A stretch of DNA of 64,000 nt from Batillaria attramentaria (GCA_018292915.2 JACVVK020000167.1:980001-1044000), one strand, 5' to 3'. Shown: positions 33,513 to 46,228, counted from the stretch's first letter. The notes: generated from the sequence alone by a model not told the origin. Numbers and translations: made by a program.

Positions 33513-33557
<45 letters not shown>
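33501..33557. repeat. (GA)n(GT)n microsatellite
   Basis: Compound dinucleotide tract in the probable 5' UTR intron of the GST gene. Confidence 0.94.
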
Positions 33558-33558
<1 letters not shown>

Positions 33559-33786
33559 AGTGTGTCGTTGGCATGGGAACTCATACAGTCATGGGGAGAA
33601 TGCATTACGGAAAACGCATGCAATAAACATTCATGACGATAAATGGCGCAAACAGAACGCTGATTAAGCCGGTATCAATGCGCTAGGAGTTACCATCTTA
33701 ACGATGTGTCTGTGCTTATAATTGCCACATTTTCCTCTTTCAAAGGAGCAACCACTCAGAAGAGGCGGAGAAACAAAGAAACTGAG

Positions 33787-33934
33787 ATGGCCGACGCCGA
33801 GATCAAACTGTACTATTTCGACTTCCGCGGGCGGGCTGAGGTATTGCGGATGATGCTGGCAATGGCTGACAAAAAGTTTGAAGACATCCGTTGGGCGCCA
33901 GAGGACTGGCCGAAGTGGAAATCAGGTGAGGATT

Positions 33935-34008
<74 letters not shown>

Positions 34009-34189
34009 TGAGAGAGAGAGAGAGGGTGGTGGTGTTTGGGGATTTAACGTACTTTTCCATACCATAGGGTGATATCAAAGACGGGGCAACGATGAAAAAG
34101 CCAGCACAAATATTTGGCCCCAGCCGGGATCGAACTCACGACCCGAGCATTAGAAGTCCAACGCTCTACCATTCGACCACCCCGGCTCC

Positions 34190-34233
<44 letters not shown>

Positions 34234-37200
34234 AATATAACTTTGTAATCATACAAATCTTCAAAGATTTACTGTAGGTGTTGCTACACACAAATTCATC
34301 ATACATGTTTATATCCATCGTTGAAGACGGTACTTTGTATCAAATTTTGCAACCTACACCTCCCCCCCCCCCTCCCCGTCCCATCGTGTATGCCATAAGT
34401 CTGAAGACGTCTCAGCATTTAACAGGCTTGCCCCTTCTTCCTTGCTGCCTGTCTGTGTTTCAGAATCGCCATTTGGTACCGCACCTTTCATTGACATCAA
34501 CGGCAAGAGATACGGAGAGAGCGTAGCCATAGCAACCTACCTCGCCCGTGAATTTGGTGAGCGCTTCATTCGTGATGTAAATGTACGTTTTTACCATGCA
34601 TTCAGATGTTCGGTTGAAACAGTTTCGGACGAATTCAGTACACAAGCCGACACATCTGTACGGTCAAAACGGAAAACACCACAGATACCAACACAGAAAG
34701 AAGAGGGGGGGGGGGGGGAAATAGGAGAGTTTGGGCTTTTACATACTGTATAGGTAAATGACCAATCTGTCTGCCTGTTGTTCGCCATAAAATCTAAGTC
34801 TGAGGTCTCACATCGCTGGGGAGGGGGTGGGGGGGATTTAACGTCCTTTTCCACCCCATACGGATGATATCAAAGCCGGGGCAACGATGGAAAAGCCAGC
34901 ACAAATGTTTGGCCCCAGCCGGGATGCGATCCGAGCATTAGATGGTCCAACGCTCTACCATTCGGCCACTCCGTCTACCCTCTAACATCGCCATCAACAT
35001 TGGAGGTTGTACGCCGGTTCACCCCGGAGAGAATATGGCGGGGAAAAAAATCGGAAAATCGCCAAATTCGTTGCTATCCGCCGTTTCCACTTATTGTCAA
35101 AGCGCTTGATGCAATTCCACGCGTTTGTGGTCCACGGGAAGTAACTGCGGTGCGGAGTCGCCGAATTGAATAACAGAGTTACTTCCCGTGGACCAGTCGC
35201 GTGATTTCTCGGCGAACCCTGGTACATCTGCTTGTATGACTATTAAGAACTGACAGGATGTAAAACTGTGTGGGTAATGGAGGGGTTGAATGTTCCGAAA
35301 GTATGTTCAGCGTGTATCGTTTTCAGGGTTTTACGGCAAGACAAACCTGGACGGTCTGCGTGTGGATGAGGTGGTACAGCTTCTCATCGACCTTCAGTCC
35401 AAACTGGTCAAGGCTCATTACACCAAAGACCAGACTCTGAAGGTAATTGACTGTAGGGAACCAGTGTGGATCTTAGTGCTGCGTCTTAGCCCCCCCCCCC
35501 CCCCCACACACACACACACACACTCTCTCTCTCTCTCTCGTTCGTATCCCGGCTGGGGCCAAATATTTGTGCTGGCTTTTTCATTGTTGCCCCGTCTTTG
35601 ATATCGCCCGTATGTGGTGGAAAACGAACGTAAAAGCCCCACCCACCCACCCCCTCTCTCTCTCTCTCTCTCTCTCTATCATCTCAACAAAGCTGTCTAC
35701 GGCGTGCACAAAAAAGATGATGCGCGTGTCACGTGTGTATATGATGTGCAAAGTTAACTAATTTCTCTACCACAGTAGTTGTTTTTGTTCTTGTTCTTTT
35801 TGTTGTTTTTGTTAATAGTTTTTTTGTTGTTGATTTTTTTTAATCGTTCAGTTTACGTACAGCAAATACTGTGGGTGCAAAACATCGACCGTTTTACTGA
35901 AGCATAATAATAGGCACTGATGCGATGTGTGTGTAGCCTACATTTGTGGTACTGGCACTACGCTTTATCTGGCCCCAGCACATAATCCCGGTGACCCCGA
36001 AGTATATGCGTCATAGGCAGAAGGTTCAATGAAAATTATGCACTGAGGAGGGCAGCAGGGCAGGGCTGGAGATAAGACTACCTGAAACGCCACCAAGGGC
36101 TCGCCCGGGCAATACTACGTCATAACGCTGATGAATCAAACTGGGAACACGCCATTATCTGCCCTACTCTCCTCCCCCGGTCGGGCGACCCGGAAAGTAG
36201 TCGTTTAATGACAGTTCTGTGGTTTATTACCTTCATATTTACAAAAGAAATAAATCTGAACTGAAACTAAGTACCTTGATCTTGATAGCTTACTGACAAA
36301 AGATGCCACAACTGGCACTCAGCTTTGTCTGATGTTTTCCTCAAGAAAGCATGTTGCTTTTGCTGGAATGAAACTTCTGGTTGCAGGTTGCTGCGGTTTT
36401 TAAATCACTACAAGACAGGACAAGAAGTGAGGAGGGCAAGAGTTGTTTCCCGTTCCCTGTGCAAAATTACCCATTCTCGTTGATGCGCTTGTTCTCCTTA
36501 TCAATTATGCTGCAACAGTCAATATCGTTTAGTTTTTGGTAGTACGGCACGCCTAGTACCATCATTGTTGTTGTTGTAGTTGAGCAGTTAACTGTATCGT
36601 GATAGGAGGTGTATTTGACTATAATTATAGGGTTTTTTTTTCAGGCTGATCTGGATAAGAAGTTAGCAGAGGAAGACATACCCACGGCTTACGGGTTCTT
36701 CCAGAAACTGTTGAAAGAAAATGGAACAGGGGTCTTTGTTGGGAATGAGGTAAATCTGACACATTAAAGAAACTCTTACTTTAATGTTGATATGTCTAGC
36801 GCAGTTTCAATGAAAGGAGATGTGCTTGAGCGCTAAACCCTGGGGACAGAAACTGTGAATCAAGTGGATACATTATATTTCAGGCTTCCGGGCTTCTCAA
36901 CGGGGGAACAGGGTAGGTTAGAGATGGAAGGGGGAGGACTTTTCTCCCCGGATCCTCCGCCACCCCCCCCCCCCCCCAACACCCACACCTCTCAAAATTG
37001 TTATGGGGGGTGGTGATACACCCCACACACCGAAGTGATACAAACAAGGGACCCCCCCCCCCCCAACACACACAAAGTAACAAACAAAAACAAAACTCCC
37101 AATAAACAACAACAAAACACAACCAAACAGACAAACAAACAAACAAACGAGCAAAAAAAAAAAAGAAAAGGCAAAAAAAAAAAAAAAAAATTCAGGCCTG

Positions 37201-37425
37201 AAACAAAACTGTATACTATTCAATTGTTTCATTGCTCTGTTTGTTCTCTTCTCGCAGCCAACGCTGGCGGACCTGATCGTGTATGACAACATGTACGCGC
37301 TCAAGACTAGAAATAACTATGATGCTGCTGCCAAGTTCCCAGAGCTGAAGACCATGCAGGACAAGGTGGAGTCAAACGAAAGACTCAGGAACTACCTGGC
37401 CAGCAGGAAGCAGACACCCATGTAA
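33787..37425 (+). CDS. Glutathione S-transferase, sigma type (five coding exons)
   Basis: Exons 33787-33925, 34464-34556, 35327-35442, 36645-36749 and 37258-37425 join in frame to 206 residues, the usual sigma-GST length. All borders are GT/AG. Cytosolic enzyme conjugating glutathione to electrophiles, or related to prostaglandin D synthase or cephalopod S-crystallin by family. The thioredoxin-like half has the catalytic Tyr at about residue 10 (L-Y-Y-F-D-F-R-G-R-A-E), the cis-Pro region T-A-P-F (52-55) and E-S-x2-A-I-A-x-Y-L-A-R-E-F-G (65-78), where sigma enzymes have Q-S. The helical half has T-L-A-D-L (153-157), the N-cap motif. The start is the first ATG after the acceptor. Activity is probable but unproven. 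Confidence 0.93.
33937..34022. repeat. (GT)n(GA)n in GST intron 1
   Basis: Begins about 12 bp after the exon 1 donor. Confidence 0.95.
34024..34192 (-). mobile_element. SINE family S in GST intron 1
   Basis: Full antisense copy with GA repeats on both sides (to 34232), nearly identical to copies at 26609 and 29113. Confidence 0.9.
34820..34980 (-). mobile_element. SINE family S in GST intron 2
   Basis: Antisense copy, more diverged; the T-arm region of the tRNA-like head has a small deletion. Confidence 0.85.
35125..35197. repeat. Hairpin in GST intron 2
   Basis: GGTCCACGGGAAGTAACT and AGTTACTTCCCGTGGACC are exact complements about 30 nt apart. Confidence 0.8.
35540..35650 (+). mobile_element. 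SINE family S, 5'-truncated, GST intron 3
   Basis: Plus sense, lacks most of the tRNA head; flanked by (CT)n on both sides. Confidence 0.82.
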
Positions 37426-37507
37426 CATATGTATATCTAGAACGCAAGGCAAATTAGTTCAGTCTACAGCGGATGCAGCCGTTTCCCGCTGTCATTGTGC
37501 TTGTCCT

Positions 37508-37513
37508 AATAAA
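37508..37513 (+). terminator. AATAAA polyadenylation signal of the GST gene
   Basis: AATAAA 83 bp after the stop codon, in the correct strand. Confidence 0.7.
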
Positions 37514-37574
37514 TGTTATTGTTGTCGTTGTTTGGAAATATACAGGGATATAAACAAGAAAATGATTTTCTTCG

Positions 37575-37579
<5 letters not shown>

Positions 37580-37670
<91 letters not shown>
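37580..37670. repeat. (GT)n(GA)n microsatellite
   Basis: Just 3' of the GST polyadenylation signal. Confidence 0.95.
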
Positions 37671-37671
<1 letters not shown>

Positions 37672-37799
37672 TATGGTGGTATTGTTTCACTTTTATTGAT
37701 TTGGTTTCAGAAGTCTCGTTTTCTGGTGTCCAGAAAATCCGTCTAGCAAAACTATGTAACTTGTGCCAACTAAATGGTCCACAATATCTTTTCATCCAA

Positions 37800-37800
<1 letters not shown>

Positions 37801-37873
<73 letters not shown>
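37801..37873. repeat. (CA)n microsatellite
   Basis: About 36 CA units, intergenic. Confidence 0.96.
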
Positions 37874-37878
<5 letters not shown>

Positions 37879-38691
37879 CTGTCAATTCGATAACCTCTTG
37901 GCAATTCATTACAACTCTGCCATTATCTAGAGCTGAATCTACTACACTGGGTCGAGTACGCCGAGACTGAGCGGCAGAAAGTACCACGTGCGGTACGGAT
38001 TTCAACTTCTAGTCCCTCAGCTCACCAAAAGCCGCACACGGTTCGTGAAAGGTCCTAATTGTAAGATTTGCAGGCTCACAGCTCAATCGGAGCTGTTGTG
38101 TTGGTGTCTCGCATCACACCACAAGACACAGGCACACAAAACACATGCACAGACAGGCTTGCGTTCAGCTGACTGAAGCCAAAACGCAGTAGCCGGTGAC
38201 GGTGTGGTTACCACACTCGACCTTGTAGCTGAGTTTTCCTCGCTTGCACGGCCATCAAACGTCAGTGTGTTGCATTCGGAACTCTACTAATTTCTAAGGG
38301 AGACTATTTTGAGCACACAGGCGCGGTCAAAAACACAGCTGTCTCAGAAGAGAAGTTTCTCTAAACAGAACGTAGTAACGGTAGCAATAGCACCTTTAAA
38401 ATTTAATATCATTTGAAAAGAAAAAAAATCTGGCACAGCTACACACATTTCAGCGCCTTTGAAACCTAAGATAAACCCTGACATGACTTTGTGTCTTTCT
38501 CCCGTTCGGGAGAGGGAAGGGGGAGGGAGAAAGGGAGGGGGGGGGGGGGTAAAGCTGTCGGCAGCACGGTTAGTGGCCTACATATCCCCGTGAAGTCACA
38601 GCTGCGGACAAGATAACAGCAATAATTTTTATCGTTCACCTTATAGCGTATGCATTTCGCCCGGGAACCGAGCAAAAGAATCATGAACTCG

Positions 38692-38693
<2 letters not shown>

Positions 38694-38733
<40 letters not shown>

Positions 38734-38760
38734 GGTGTTAGTTTAGAGAATTAGCATGAA

Positions 38761-38827
<67 letters not shown>

Positions 38828-38842
38828 GCACACACACACACA
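38694..38842. repeat. (GA)n and (CA)n microsatellites
   Basis: Two dinucleotide tracts 30 bp apart. Confidence 0.94.
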
Positions 38843-39045
38843 CCTGGCCGGAATGGTTATTGAGCAGGTCTACTCAAGCGTGAGGTAATAATTGGGGGGT
38901 GGCGGGTGGGGCGTGGGGGGAGATGGGCAGTGTGAGGAGGGGGAAGGGGGGGGGGCAGGGGGATGAAATTACAAGTTTTTGCCATTGTCTGAAATTATTG
39001 TTTATTATTAATTCATATCATTTACGGTATATTTCTTTCTTTCTT

Positions 39046-39083
<38 letters not shown>

Positions 39084-39540
39084 GGGGGGGGGATTGACTA
39101 CTTCGAAGCTGTCCCTGCTGGAAATGAACACTCTATCCACTGATATACAAGCCAAAATTGGACAGAGGTCCTAAAAGTCGACTTTTATTATTGAAGCTCC
39201 CCCCCCCCCCACCCCCGACCCCGCGGGAAGGGAAGGGGGGGGGGGGAGCGGCTACCGTGGCCACCTAAATACAGAAACAAGCTCTTCTCGATACTGACTG
39301 GTTATTTATAAAAAAAAGAAGAAGATAAAATTGATAAAACTGTGACGATAGTGATAACATAACACCAATCTAGCATGTGGACGAAAATCTGTATTTAAAA
39401 TTGTAGATAACTGACCAACCAAACATGTGGACGAACATGCGTGTTTCGGTAATGACCTAGCTGTCTCAATGCCCCTTAACACTATAGATCTCTATTCTTA
39501 CTAACCCAGCATGTTGACTAAGAACAGGTGTGATCATTCA

Positions 39541-39835
39541 GTCCAACAAAGTCTGCAGATGCCTCGTTGCACAAGTGTAAGGACATAAACTGACCGTGAG
39601 GTCATGTTTGGTGTTTATTTCAGGTACCCTGTTTGGCAAGTGTGCTAGTCTGTAGTGATTTTGTTGTCATGAAATGGCGTGATTTTCGTGTTTTTTTTGT
39701 GTAGTATTTGTTTCTAGACTGAAGCACTTTTAGGGGCGACTATGATGCCCGAGGCTAATAGAGAATATACAGGCATTTTCAGGCCCTGTGTATTTGTGTC
39801 CTTCGCCCACAACTGCGCGAAACTCAGCATCAACA
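39541..39835. repeat. Dispersed repeat V, copy 1
   Basis: Inverted relative to 45340-45850: both contain GGTACC, 'ccatttcatgacaac', and 'ggcctgaaaatg' blocks in opposite order. This copy lacks about 250 bp of the middle. Confidence 0.75.
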
Positions 39836-40507
39836 GGCAACACATCCAAACCAGTGATGACGTCAAACCGGATGGAGCCAAAGGTACGCAATGATGTCTG
39901 CTTGACATGTATACGTTATCTTGTGTTTGCGTTTGGCGCATCACGAGGGCGGTCACACTGCGGCAAGCCACAACTTTGTGGAGATAACTTTTGCTGCTAA
40001 AACAAATCTAGCTCGTCTTTAAAAACCAAGTATCATACGTGTTAATTGCGGGGCACTCCTTTCAACTGTCACGTACACATTACATGGCAGCAGACATAAT
40101 CCCCCCCCCCCTCCCACACACACACACACCCTTCCCCCCTTTTTTTTTTCTTTCTCCTTTAAGGACAAACCCATCAGTTAGCACGGAATCTCAGCAGACT
40201 TGCGCGCTCGTCACAACATAGATGTTCTCATCATCGTTACAACAAAACAAACACTGCAGATCTCCCGCTTCAGCTCCAGGTGAAATGGTTCAGTTTCTAA
40301 GGCACGCCGTCTTGTGGGTTAGATAAGGTGCAGGCGGCTGGCCTGGGTAATGCGTGAACTGGGGACGGGTTGGGAGGATTGGTGTGACATAAGTCTATTA
40401 GCTATGGTGAATATGAACCTATTGCGCGCCTTGCATCTTCGGAAAATTTGTTAATCAAATGATGTCACCGTTATCAAACCACTCGAACAGTGCAGCAAAT
40501 AGTTTGG

Positions 40508-40965
40508 TTTAGTATGGTCGGAATGATCGTGGCTGTTCCGGACTGGTTTTAGCTGTTCCGGGCCGGGTTTGGTTGTTCCGGAATGAGTCCGGCTGTTACG
40601 GGCTGGGTTTGGTTGTTCCGAGCCGGGTTTGGTTGTTACGGGCTGCTTTTGGCTGTTCCGGACTGGGTTTGGTTGTTCCGGGCCTGGTATGGTTGTTCCG
40701 GGCCGGGTATGGTTGTTCCGGGCTGCTTTTGGCTGTTCCGGACTGGGTTTAGTTGTTCCGGGCCGGGTTTGGTTGTTACGGGCTGGGTTTGGCTGTTCAG
40801 GACTGGACTGGGTTTGGTTGTTCCGGGCTGGGTTTGGTTGTTCCGGTCTGGGTTTGGTTGTTCCGGACTGGTTTTGGCTGTTCAGGACTGGGGTTGGTTG
40901 TTCCGGACTGGCTATGGTTGCTCCGGACTGGGTATGGTTGTTCCGGACTGGTTTAGACTACTTCG
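40508..40965. repeat. Minisatellite, unit about 20-21 bp
   Basis: More than 20 variant copies of GGTTGTTCCGGACTGGGTTT. Open frames across it (repeating F-x-C-S-G-L) are artefacts of the repeat. Confidence 0.95.
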
Positions 40966-41314
40966 GGTCGGACAGGACCGCAGTGGGTTGGGATGGAGTG
41001 GACTTTGGCGGGACGGTTCTGAATGAGGGATTGACGTATGGATGATCAGTTAAGTAACGTATTAAAATTATGTTCGTGAGGGTGTTAACGACCAGGCCAC
41101 ATCTCTCAGCAGAGCATGTTTAACACTGGGGAAGTCCCTTCGCGTTATCGGTACTTCAGCAACATCGCGTCAAAGTTTTCCTCCCGACATCCTACGCATA
41201 CAAAGAAAGAGAAGAAGAAAACTGCTGTTGGACTGGTTCAAAAGAGTGCTGGTGAACCAGCTGTGTGCTTTTGGCATCCTGTTGGACCTGCACACACCAC
41301 GCATCTAGCGGAAA

Positions 41315-41363
41315 ATGTTGGCGACACTTCTTTTCTCGCTGCTTCTTGTCCTCAGTGTCCAAG
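41315..41363 (+). CDS. Gene P exon 1, signal peptide
   Basis: 49 nt, phase-1 exit at gttagt. M-L-A-T then a Leu/Val/Phe core ending S-V-Q, a clear signal peptide. Confidence 0.85.
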
Positions 41364-41492
41364 GTTAGTCAAAATTCGACCATTTGTTATTGTCTGAACG
41401 ATTTTCAGAAAAAAAAAATTAGAAGAAAGACAAAGCGTTCATTTCGCGTGCGTAAGATCGTAAAGATTACATCACTTGTGACGCAAGGGAAG

Positions 41493-41636
41493 CCGGAGCA
41501 GCCGGATGGTAGAGCACTGAACGATCATTGCTCAGGTTGGGAGTTCGAATCCCTGCTGTGAGCTGGATACTGTGAGCTCGTTGCCCCGTCTTTGATATCA
41601 CACGGATGTGGTGAAGAAGGACGTTAACCCTTAAAT
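41493..41636 (+). mobile_element. SINE family S, diverged, gene P intron 1
   Basis: Plus sense; box A-like GGATGGTAGAGCACTG and box B-like GGGAGTTCGAATCC are recognisable, the body is shortened. Confidence 0.75.
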
Positions 41637-42121
41637 GACCAACCATCCAATCACTTCGTGATTCGTGTTTTGTTGACTCTTTTGTGTCAGACACTTTCAG
41701 CGTCATGTTTATTTAGTGGATATGCCTCTTTCTGATCGCGTTGACTTTATTTGTCGGGTGTTTTAGGCGGGGCTTAGCTTTTTCAAAACAACTTGCACTG
41801 CGTCTCAAGACTACCATATATCAGTGTATGATTTGTTTTCATTGTGGGCGGCGAACGTGGAATGGAATAGTCACTTAATTACTTCTGTTCGTTTAAAAAA
41901 AAGTTTGTTGAAATGTGTATAGCGCTAGTTCTACGTAGGTCTAATGCTGAAATGGTCGCAGTCATTTTGGCGCTTTCCATGTCGCGATAAAGAAGAAAAG
42001 TGTCATCACCTTCCCGGCTTTGAAATCAAAACTCTTGACTCTTACTATCAGACTCAGACTCAGATGATTCAGACTCAGATGATTTTATTGCACAGACATT
42101 TGTCCATCGCATCTTACCTAT

Positions 42122-42160
42122 CGGGGGGGGGGGGGGGGGGGGTGGGGGGGGTGGAGGGGG
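42122..42160. repeat. Poly-G run
   Basis: About 30 G with a few interruptions; could form G-quadruplexes and is prone to sequencing error. Confidence 0.9.
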
Positions 42161-42580
42161 CGGAATCTATAGAAGAACCGTCATCGACTTTGAAATAAAA
42201 ACTATGGACTTTTACTATCGTAGATTTTCGAACGCAACGATTTTAGCTGTAGTAAGAAAAAGATGTACTTATTCAGGGCTCTTAAGTAATAGAAGTAAGT
42301 ATTTTTGTGCTACATTTGTGACTGAGTTTGTCTTCTTTGAAACATCCCCGTTGTTCTGTATGCATGACTGTGCCAACGAAGTGTTTTTTTTTTTGTTTTT
42401 TTTTTTGGTTTTGTTTTGTTTTTCTTTCTTTTTTAAGTGAATAGATTAAGTCACTGCTATTTATTTGATTTAACTTTTTAAGCACTTTCAGTTGGAAAAA
42501 AGCGCTCCGGAAACAAGCATTATTATCATTAATATTGTTATCACTTATTTGTATCATTATTATTATGATCAATATTTCAG

Positions 42581-42687
42581 TGAGCGAACAAGGCGCTTGC
42601 TTTCACGATCATGCTCATGCGTGTGGTCATGCTAGCCTGGACTTGGACGCGTGCCTGGCTCAGCCATACGCCTGCAAAGACACTGAG
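42581..42687 (+). CDS. Gene P exon 2, B-type
   Basis: 107 nt, phase 1 to 0. Starts V-S-E-Q-G-A-C-F, His-rich H-D-H-A-H-A-C, ends Y-A-C-K-D-T-E; atttcag acceptor, gtaaac donor. Confidence 0.87.
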
Positions 42688-42913
42688 GTAAACGTCGACA
42701 CTTACCACGACAGTAACAATGCTGACGAGGATTGAGGGCTCAACTATGGCCGGTGTAATTTGTCATCTGTACAAATTCTAAAGTCGTTTTCTCTAATGGA
42801 TACGATGATGTCCCATCAGTAAACGAAGAAAATAAAAGTAACATGTCAATTAATTCAGATTAATCTAATCAAGCCCAAAATAAATACAAAACCGCCCCAG
42901 TCCAGTCCGGTCC

Positions 42914-43156
42914 AGCTACAGACTTCAACATAAGTCAAGGACCACCTTGACAGACAGGCCTAATTTTTAAGAATTCACAAAAAATAGAGATCAAGGAATC
43001 TTTCAAAATTTTTTGCTGTTAAAGTGTTAAAGGGTTAAAATGCATCCTGCATAGCTTGCTGAAGCTGAAAAACCACCATGTGCTGCACGGACATCTTCCA
43101 GGACTTTTAGCCCAATTTGCAAGTGGTCCTTGACTTGTGTTGAAGTCTGTAGTTGG
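42914..43156. repeat. Inverted-repeat segment in gene P intron 2
   Basis: Arms of about 35 bp: CTACAGACTTCAACATAAGT at left pairs with ACTTGTGTTGAAGTCTGTAG at right, about 170 bp apart. Possible small MITE. Confidence 0.78.
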
Positions 43157-43532
43157 TATGCACCTTCAAGTAAATTTGCCTTGCGCAGGATTGTAAGGGA
43201 AAGCAAAACAAGAGATGGACGTGTTTATAAGATGTACGCAATGGACCATATGGAGTTTTTAACCGAACAAGAGCCAATTTTCCGTTTCATCTATTACTAT
43301 CTATTCTTTGTCGACGTCCGTCCAGGTAATTTGTAGTGTTATTAGCGGCGATAACTCGTTCGGCTTGTTGACAGTGCTTTACAGAATCTCCCAGAGTGCC
43401 TCAGGAACTGTAGGATATCTCCTGACCTCAGGTTCTGAAATTCCTGTACAGTTCAAGGATTTGTTTATCTCTAGTTCTCTGTCAGAGTGCTACCAGTGCG
43501 ACACAGTAAGAAATAAATACATGTTCATCAGC

Positions 43533-43564
<32 letters not shown>

Positions 43565-43832
43565 ACAAACACTACATAGTTCACTAGCTGGATCTTCTGT
43601 TATGGATCTTCTAACTATGGTACCCACGATCATTAGATGTCCGTTCGGTGCACGGTGACCTGTCAGGACGCCAATTACCAGACGGAGCTGCCTCCTTTGT
43701 ATTGTTACAGAGACGTTTTTCCCCTTGCTTGTTTGTTTGTTGTTGTTGCTGGTGGCGGTGGTGAGGCCGAAGTAAACAATGGAATAAAAACCAACATGTG
43801 GAACGTACGTTCTCCAAACACATTTGTTTCAG

Positions 43833-43895
43833 ACATGCCGGATGCACATAGCAAACGATGGAGTTCACTTTAATTGCCATGGAGAAACTATGGAG
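43833..43895 (+). CDS. Gene P exon 3, A-type
   Basis: 63 nt, 21 codons, phase 0-0. Opens T-C-R-M-H, inner F-N-C-H, ends E-T-M-E; gtttcag acceptor, gtatgt donor. Confidence 0.85.
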
Positions 43896-44393
43896 GTATG
43901 TGCGTTACGAATGAGACTGAGATCTAAAATTTGCTGTACGCCATGGGTGCAGTTGTATCCACACTTCCGTTCAACTGTCGGCACCTCAGTCAATTTTCAG
44001 GCTAGATCAACGAAATTTGATGGCTTTGTCAATAAGGGTATTGCAGAAGTGCGTACCAAAACTTGTTTGACTTTGATCATGAACATGCATAAAGTAAATT
44101 AACGACAAAAACGTAGTAAGACCCTCCCCGTAAGTCGTGCGTGCAAAGCCACCCATACGTTCATAGAAGGTAAAAAAAGATTATCATACTTTTTCCCCTT
44201 CTTTAAAAGCATGGGTGTGTTTGCACCCACGACGTATGGCACGCAAGTTTTCTTCTTTAAAGTATGGGTGCATTTCCACCCACAATGTCAGGCGCGAAAG
44301 TTGTTTTTTTTTTTCTGGCCACGTGCAGCGAATGTGCGCTGTCAACTACAGTGTTCAAGAGTTGACATCGGGTGTGTTTGAGCATTTATACAC

Positions 44394-44432
<39 letters not shown>

Positions 44433-44492
44433 CATATACAAATAAACTCACCTTGAAGCCCCTTTATTTTTTATTTTTTATTTTTTTTTAAG

Positions 44493-44759
44493 AAATGCAA
44501 GCAGGAACACGAAATGCTTAATCCCGCATTATGTGAGCCCACCTTGCCGCAAACAGACGTCCAGCATGCCTTATGCAACTACTGCTGTGACAGTGCAGAG
44601 TGTCTACAGAACCTCGTACACCAAACCACAGCAGTGGCAGCAACAACGACACCTCGTCCTAACTCTCCAGGCATGAACAGCTGCTTCTCGACCGACTGTA
44701 ACCCAGGAGACGATATCGACACGTGCAGTTCAGGAACCTGGGAGTGTGAAGCCGGCGAG
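44493..44759 (+). CDS. Gene P exon 4, C+B type
   Basis: 267 nt, 89 codons, phase 0-0. Opens K-C-K-Q-E, contains L-C-N-Y-CC-x4-C, a Thr/Pro linker, then C-F-S-T-D-C-N ... W-E-C-E-A-G-E; poly-T acceptor, gtttgc donor. Confidence 0.87.
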
Positions 44760-45339
44760 GTTTGCTCACCTTACGCATCATTGTTAGGCCAAATATGAAG
44801 TAACTGTGTTGTAGCTAGGCCACGCTGCAATTCCTGAAATCAGAACCTGAAACTAGATCGGCAAAAACCTTCACGACTCATCTCTGACCTTGACCTTTAC
44901 TAGCGGTCACTCGTAAAGGCATCACTATACATGTACCAATCATCACTGCGCAATTGGTCAAAGTTCTTTCCAAAACGATTTCGGAAGTTTTCCACCACTT
45001 TCTGTGGGTAGGGTTTTCAAAGATGCACGCACAAAAACCATTTACTGCAGATTTATTTTCGTGCCAAATATGCATTAGTTGACTGCATGATGTTTGTGAG
45101 TGCTAAGTAATTGCGAAACACGAAATGCCTTGTCAGCAACTACCATTGTGTCAAAGTTGGGTTTTCCACTATTTGTAGTTCCTGAGAAGTACTTGATGTT
45201 AACGCATAACACGCACAGACGAATAGACGACAGACTGGCAGGCGAGGGACGACACAACTGAATAGGAAACTCGGAAAGTCTGAGGAAAATGAGGATAAAA
45301 ACTGATGAAACAAGCGTTTTGCTGTTCTCCTGTGGGCGA

Positions 45340-45850
45340 AGACACAAATACACAGGGCCTGAAAATGTCTATATATTCCCTATCATATTATTATATTATA
45401 TTATATATTACCCAGGCGTCATAGTCACCCCCTAAAATCGCTTCAGTCAGAGTCTAGAAACAATTACTACCACGAACAGATTATTCAAAGGCACGCATCT
45501 GACAGGGTTTAAAAAAAAAAAGAAGATTGTCTCATTTCCGCTCAGGCCTCACTGGAGTAATGCACGTCTACTTTCTCGTTAGGCCAGAGAGGCATTTCAC
45601 AGAAATCCGCTAGCCTCATTTGTGTCCGACCTCTGTGCAAGACGTCCCAGCTTCACTGGCAGCTTGCCTCTTTTTGTGACCGCCTGCCATGAGCCTTGAC
45701 CTACATAACGCAAAAATCACGAAAATCACGCCATTTCATGACAACAGAAATCACCACAGACTAGCACACTTGCCAAACTGGGTACCTCAAATAAACACCA
45801 AACATGACCTCACGGTCAACATGTATCCTTACACCTGTGTACTCGAAATC
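45340..45850. repeat. Dispersed repeat V, copy 2
   Basis: About 510 bp in gene P intron 4, inverted relative to 39541-39835. Confidence 0.75.
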
Positions 45851-45985
45851 GTTAAATTATTGTTGTACTCGCCAGTTGGTAGCAACATAAGTATATCTCT
45901 GGGACTGTAACCGTTTCTGTTTTCACGTTGTAAGTTGTTTTACGTAGAACAGGGCAAGTCCTTAGGATTTCCGTGTCTGTTTCAG

Positions 45986-46063
45986 TTCTGCCAAGTTCAC
46001 TATAGTTTCTCCGCGAAATCTTTCACCATGAACTGCACCAAGAGCACCTGGCTGAACTTTGAG
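45986..46063 (+). CDS. Gene P exon 5, A-type
   Basis: 78 nt, 26 codons, phase 0-0. F-C-Q-V-H start, inner T-M-N-C-T, ends N-F-E; gtttcag acceptor, gtaaaa donor. Confidence 0.88.
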
Positions 46064-46160
46064 GTAAAACTTTTATCGACAGTCTTAATTACATGTTCTT
46101 TTTCTTTTTGTTTCGAACTGTGTGTCGGAAGATGGTTTTCCATTTTATACCTGTTGGCTG

Positions 46161-46228
46161 GGTGGATGTTTGGGAGTTTAATGTCCTTATCTACCACGTA
46201 TGGGTGATACCAAAGGCCGGTCATACCT
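46161..46228 (-). mobile_element. SINE family S, tail fragment
   Basis: Antisense tail and part of the body, gene P intron 5. Confidence 0.7.

Larger units (their letters stand above)
37880..41300. other. Intergenic region between GST and gene P
   Basis: Holds GA/CA tracts (38694-38842), poly-G runs, repeat V copy 1 and the 20-bp minisatellite. No exon with convincing splice sites and family cysteine pattern is visible on either strand. Confidence 0.55.

Noticed and set aside
40583..41026. 147-codon frame with repeated W-L-F and G-C-S-G-L
   Set aside because: Three frames of the same 20-bp minisatellite are open; no splice or start context and no family resemblance.
41116..41397. 93-codon frame across the gene P start
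   Set aside because: It is in another frame over the signal exon; the signal-peptide reading with a phase-1 donor fits the family.
43488..43508. Possible 20-nt exon encoding E-C-Y-Q-C-D
   Set aside because: It has AG/GT borders and recalls a Ly6 start, but its length breaks the frame between exons 2 and 3 of gene P.
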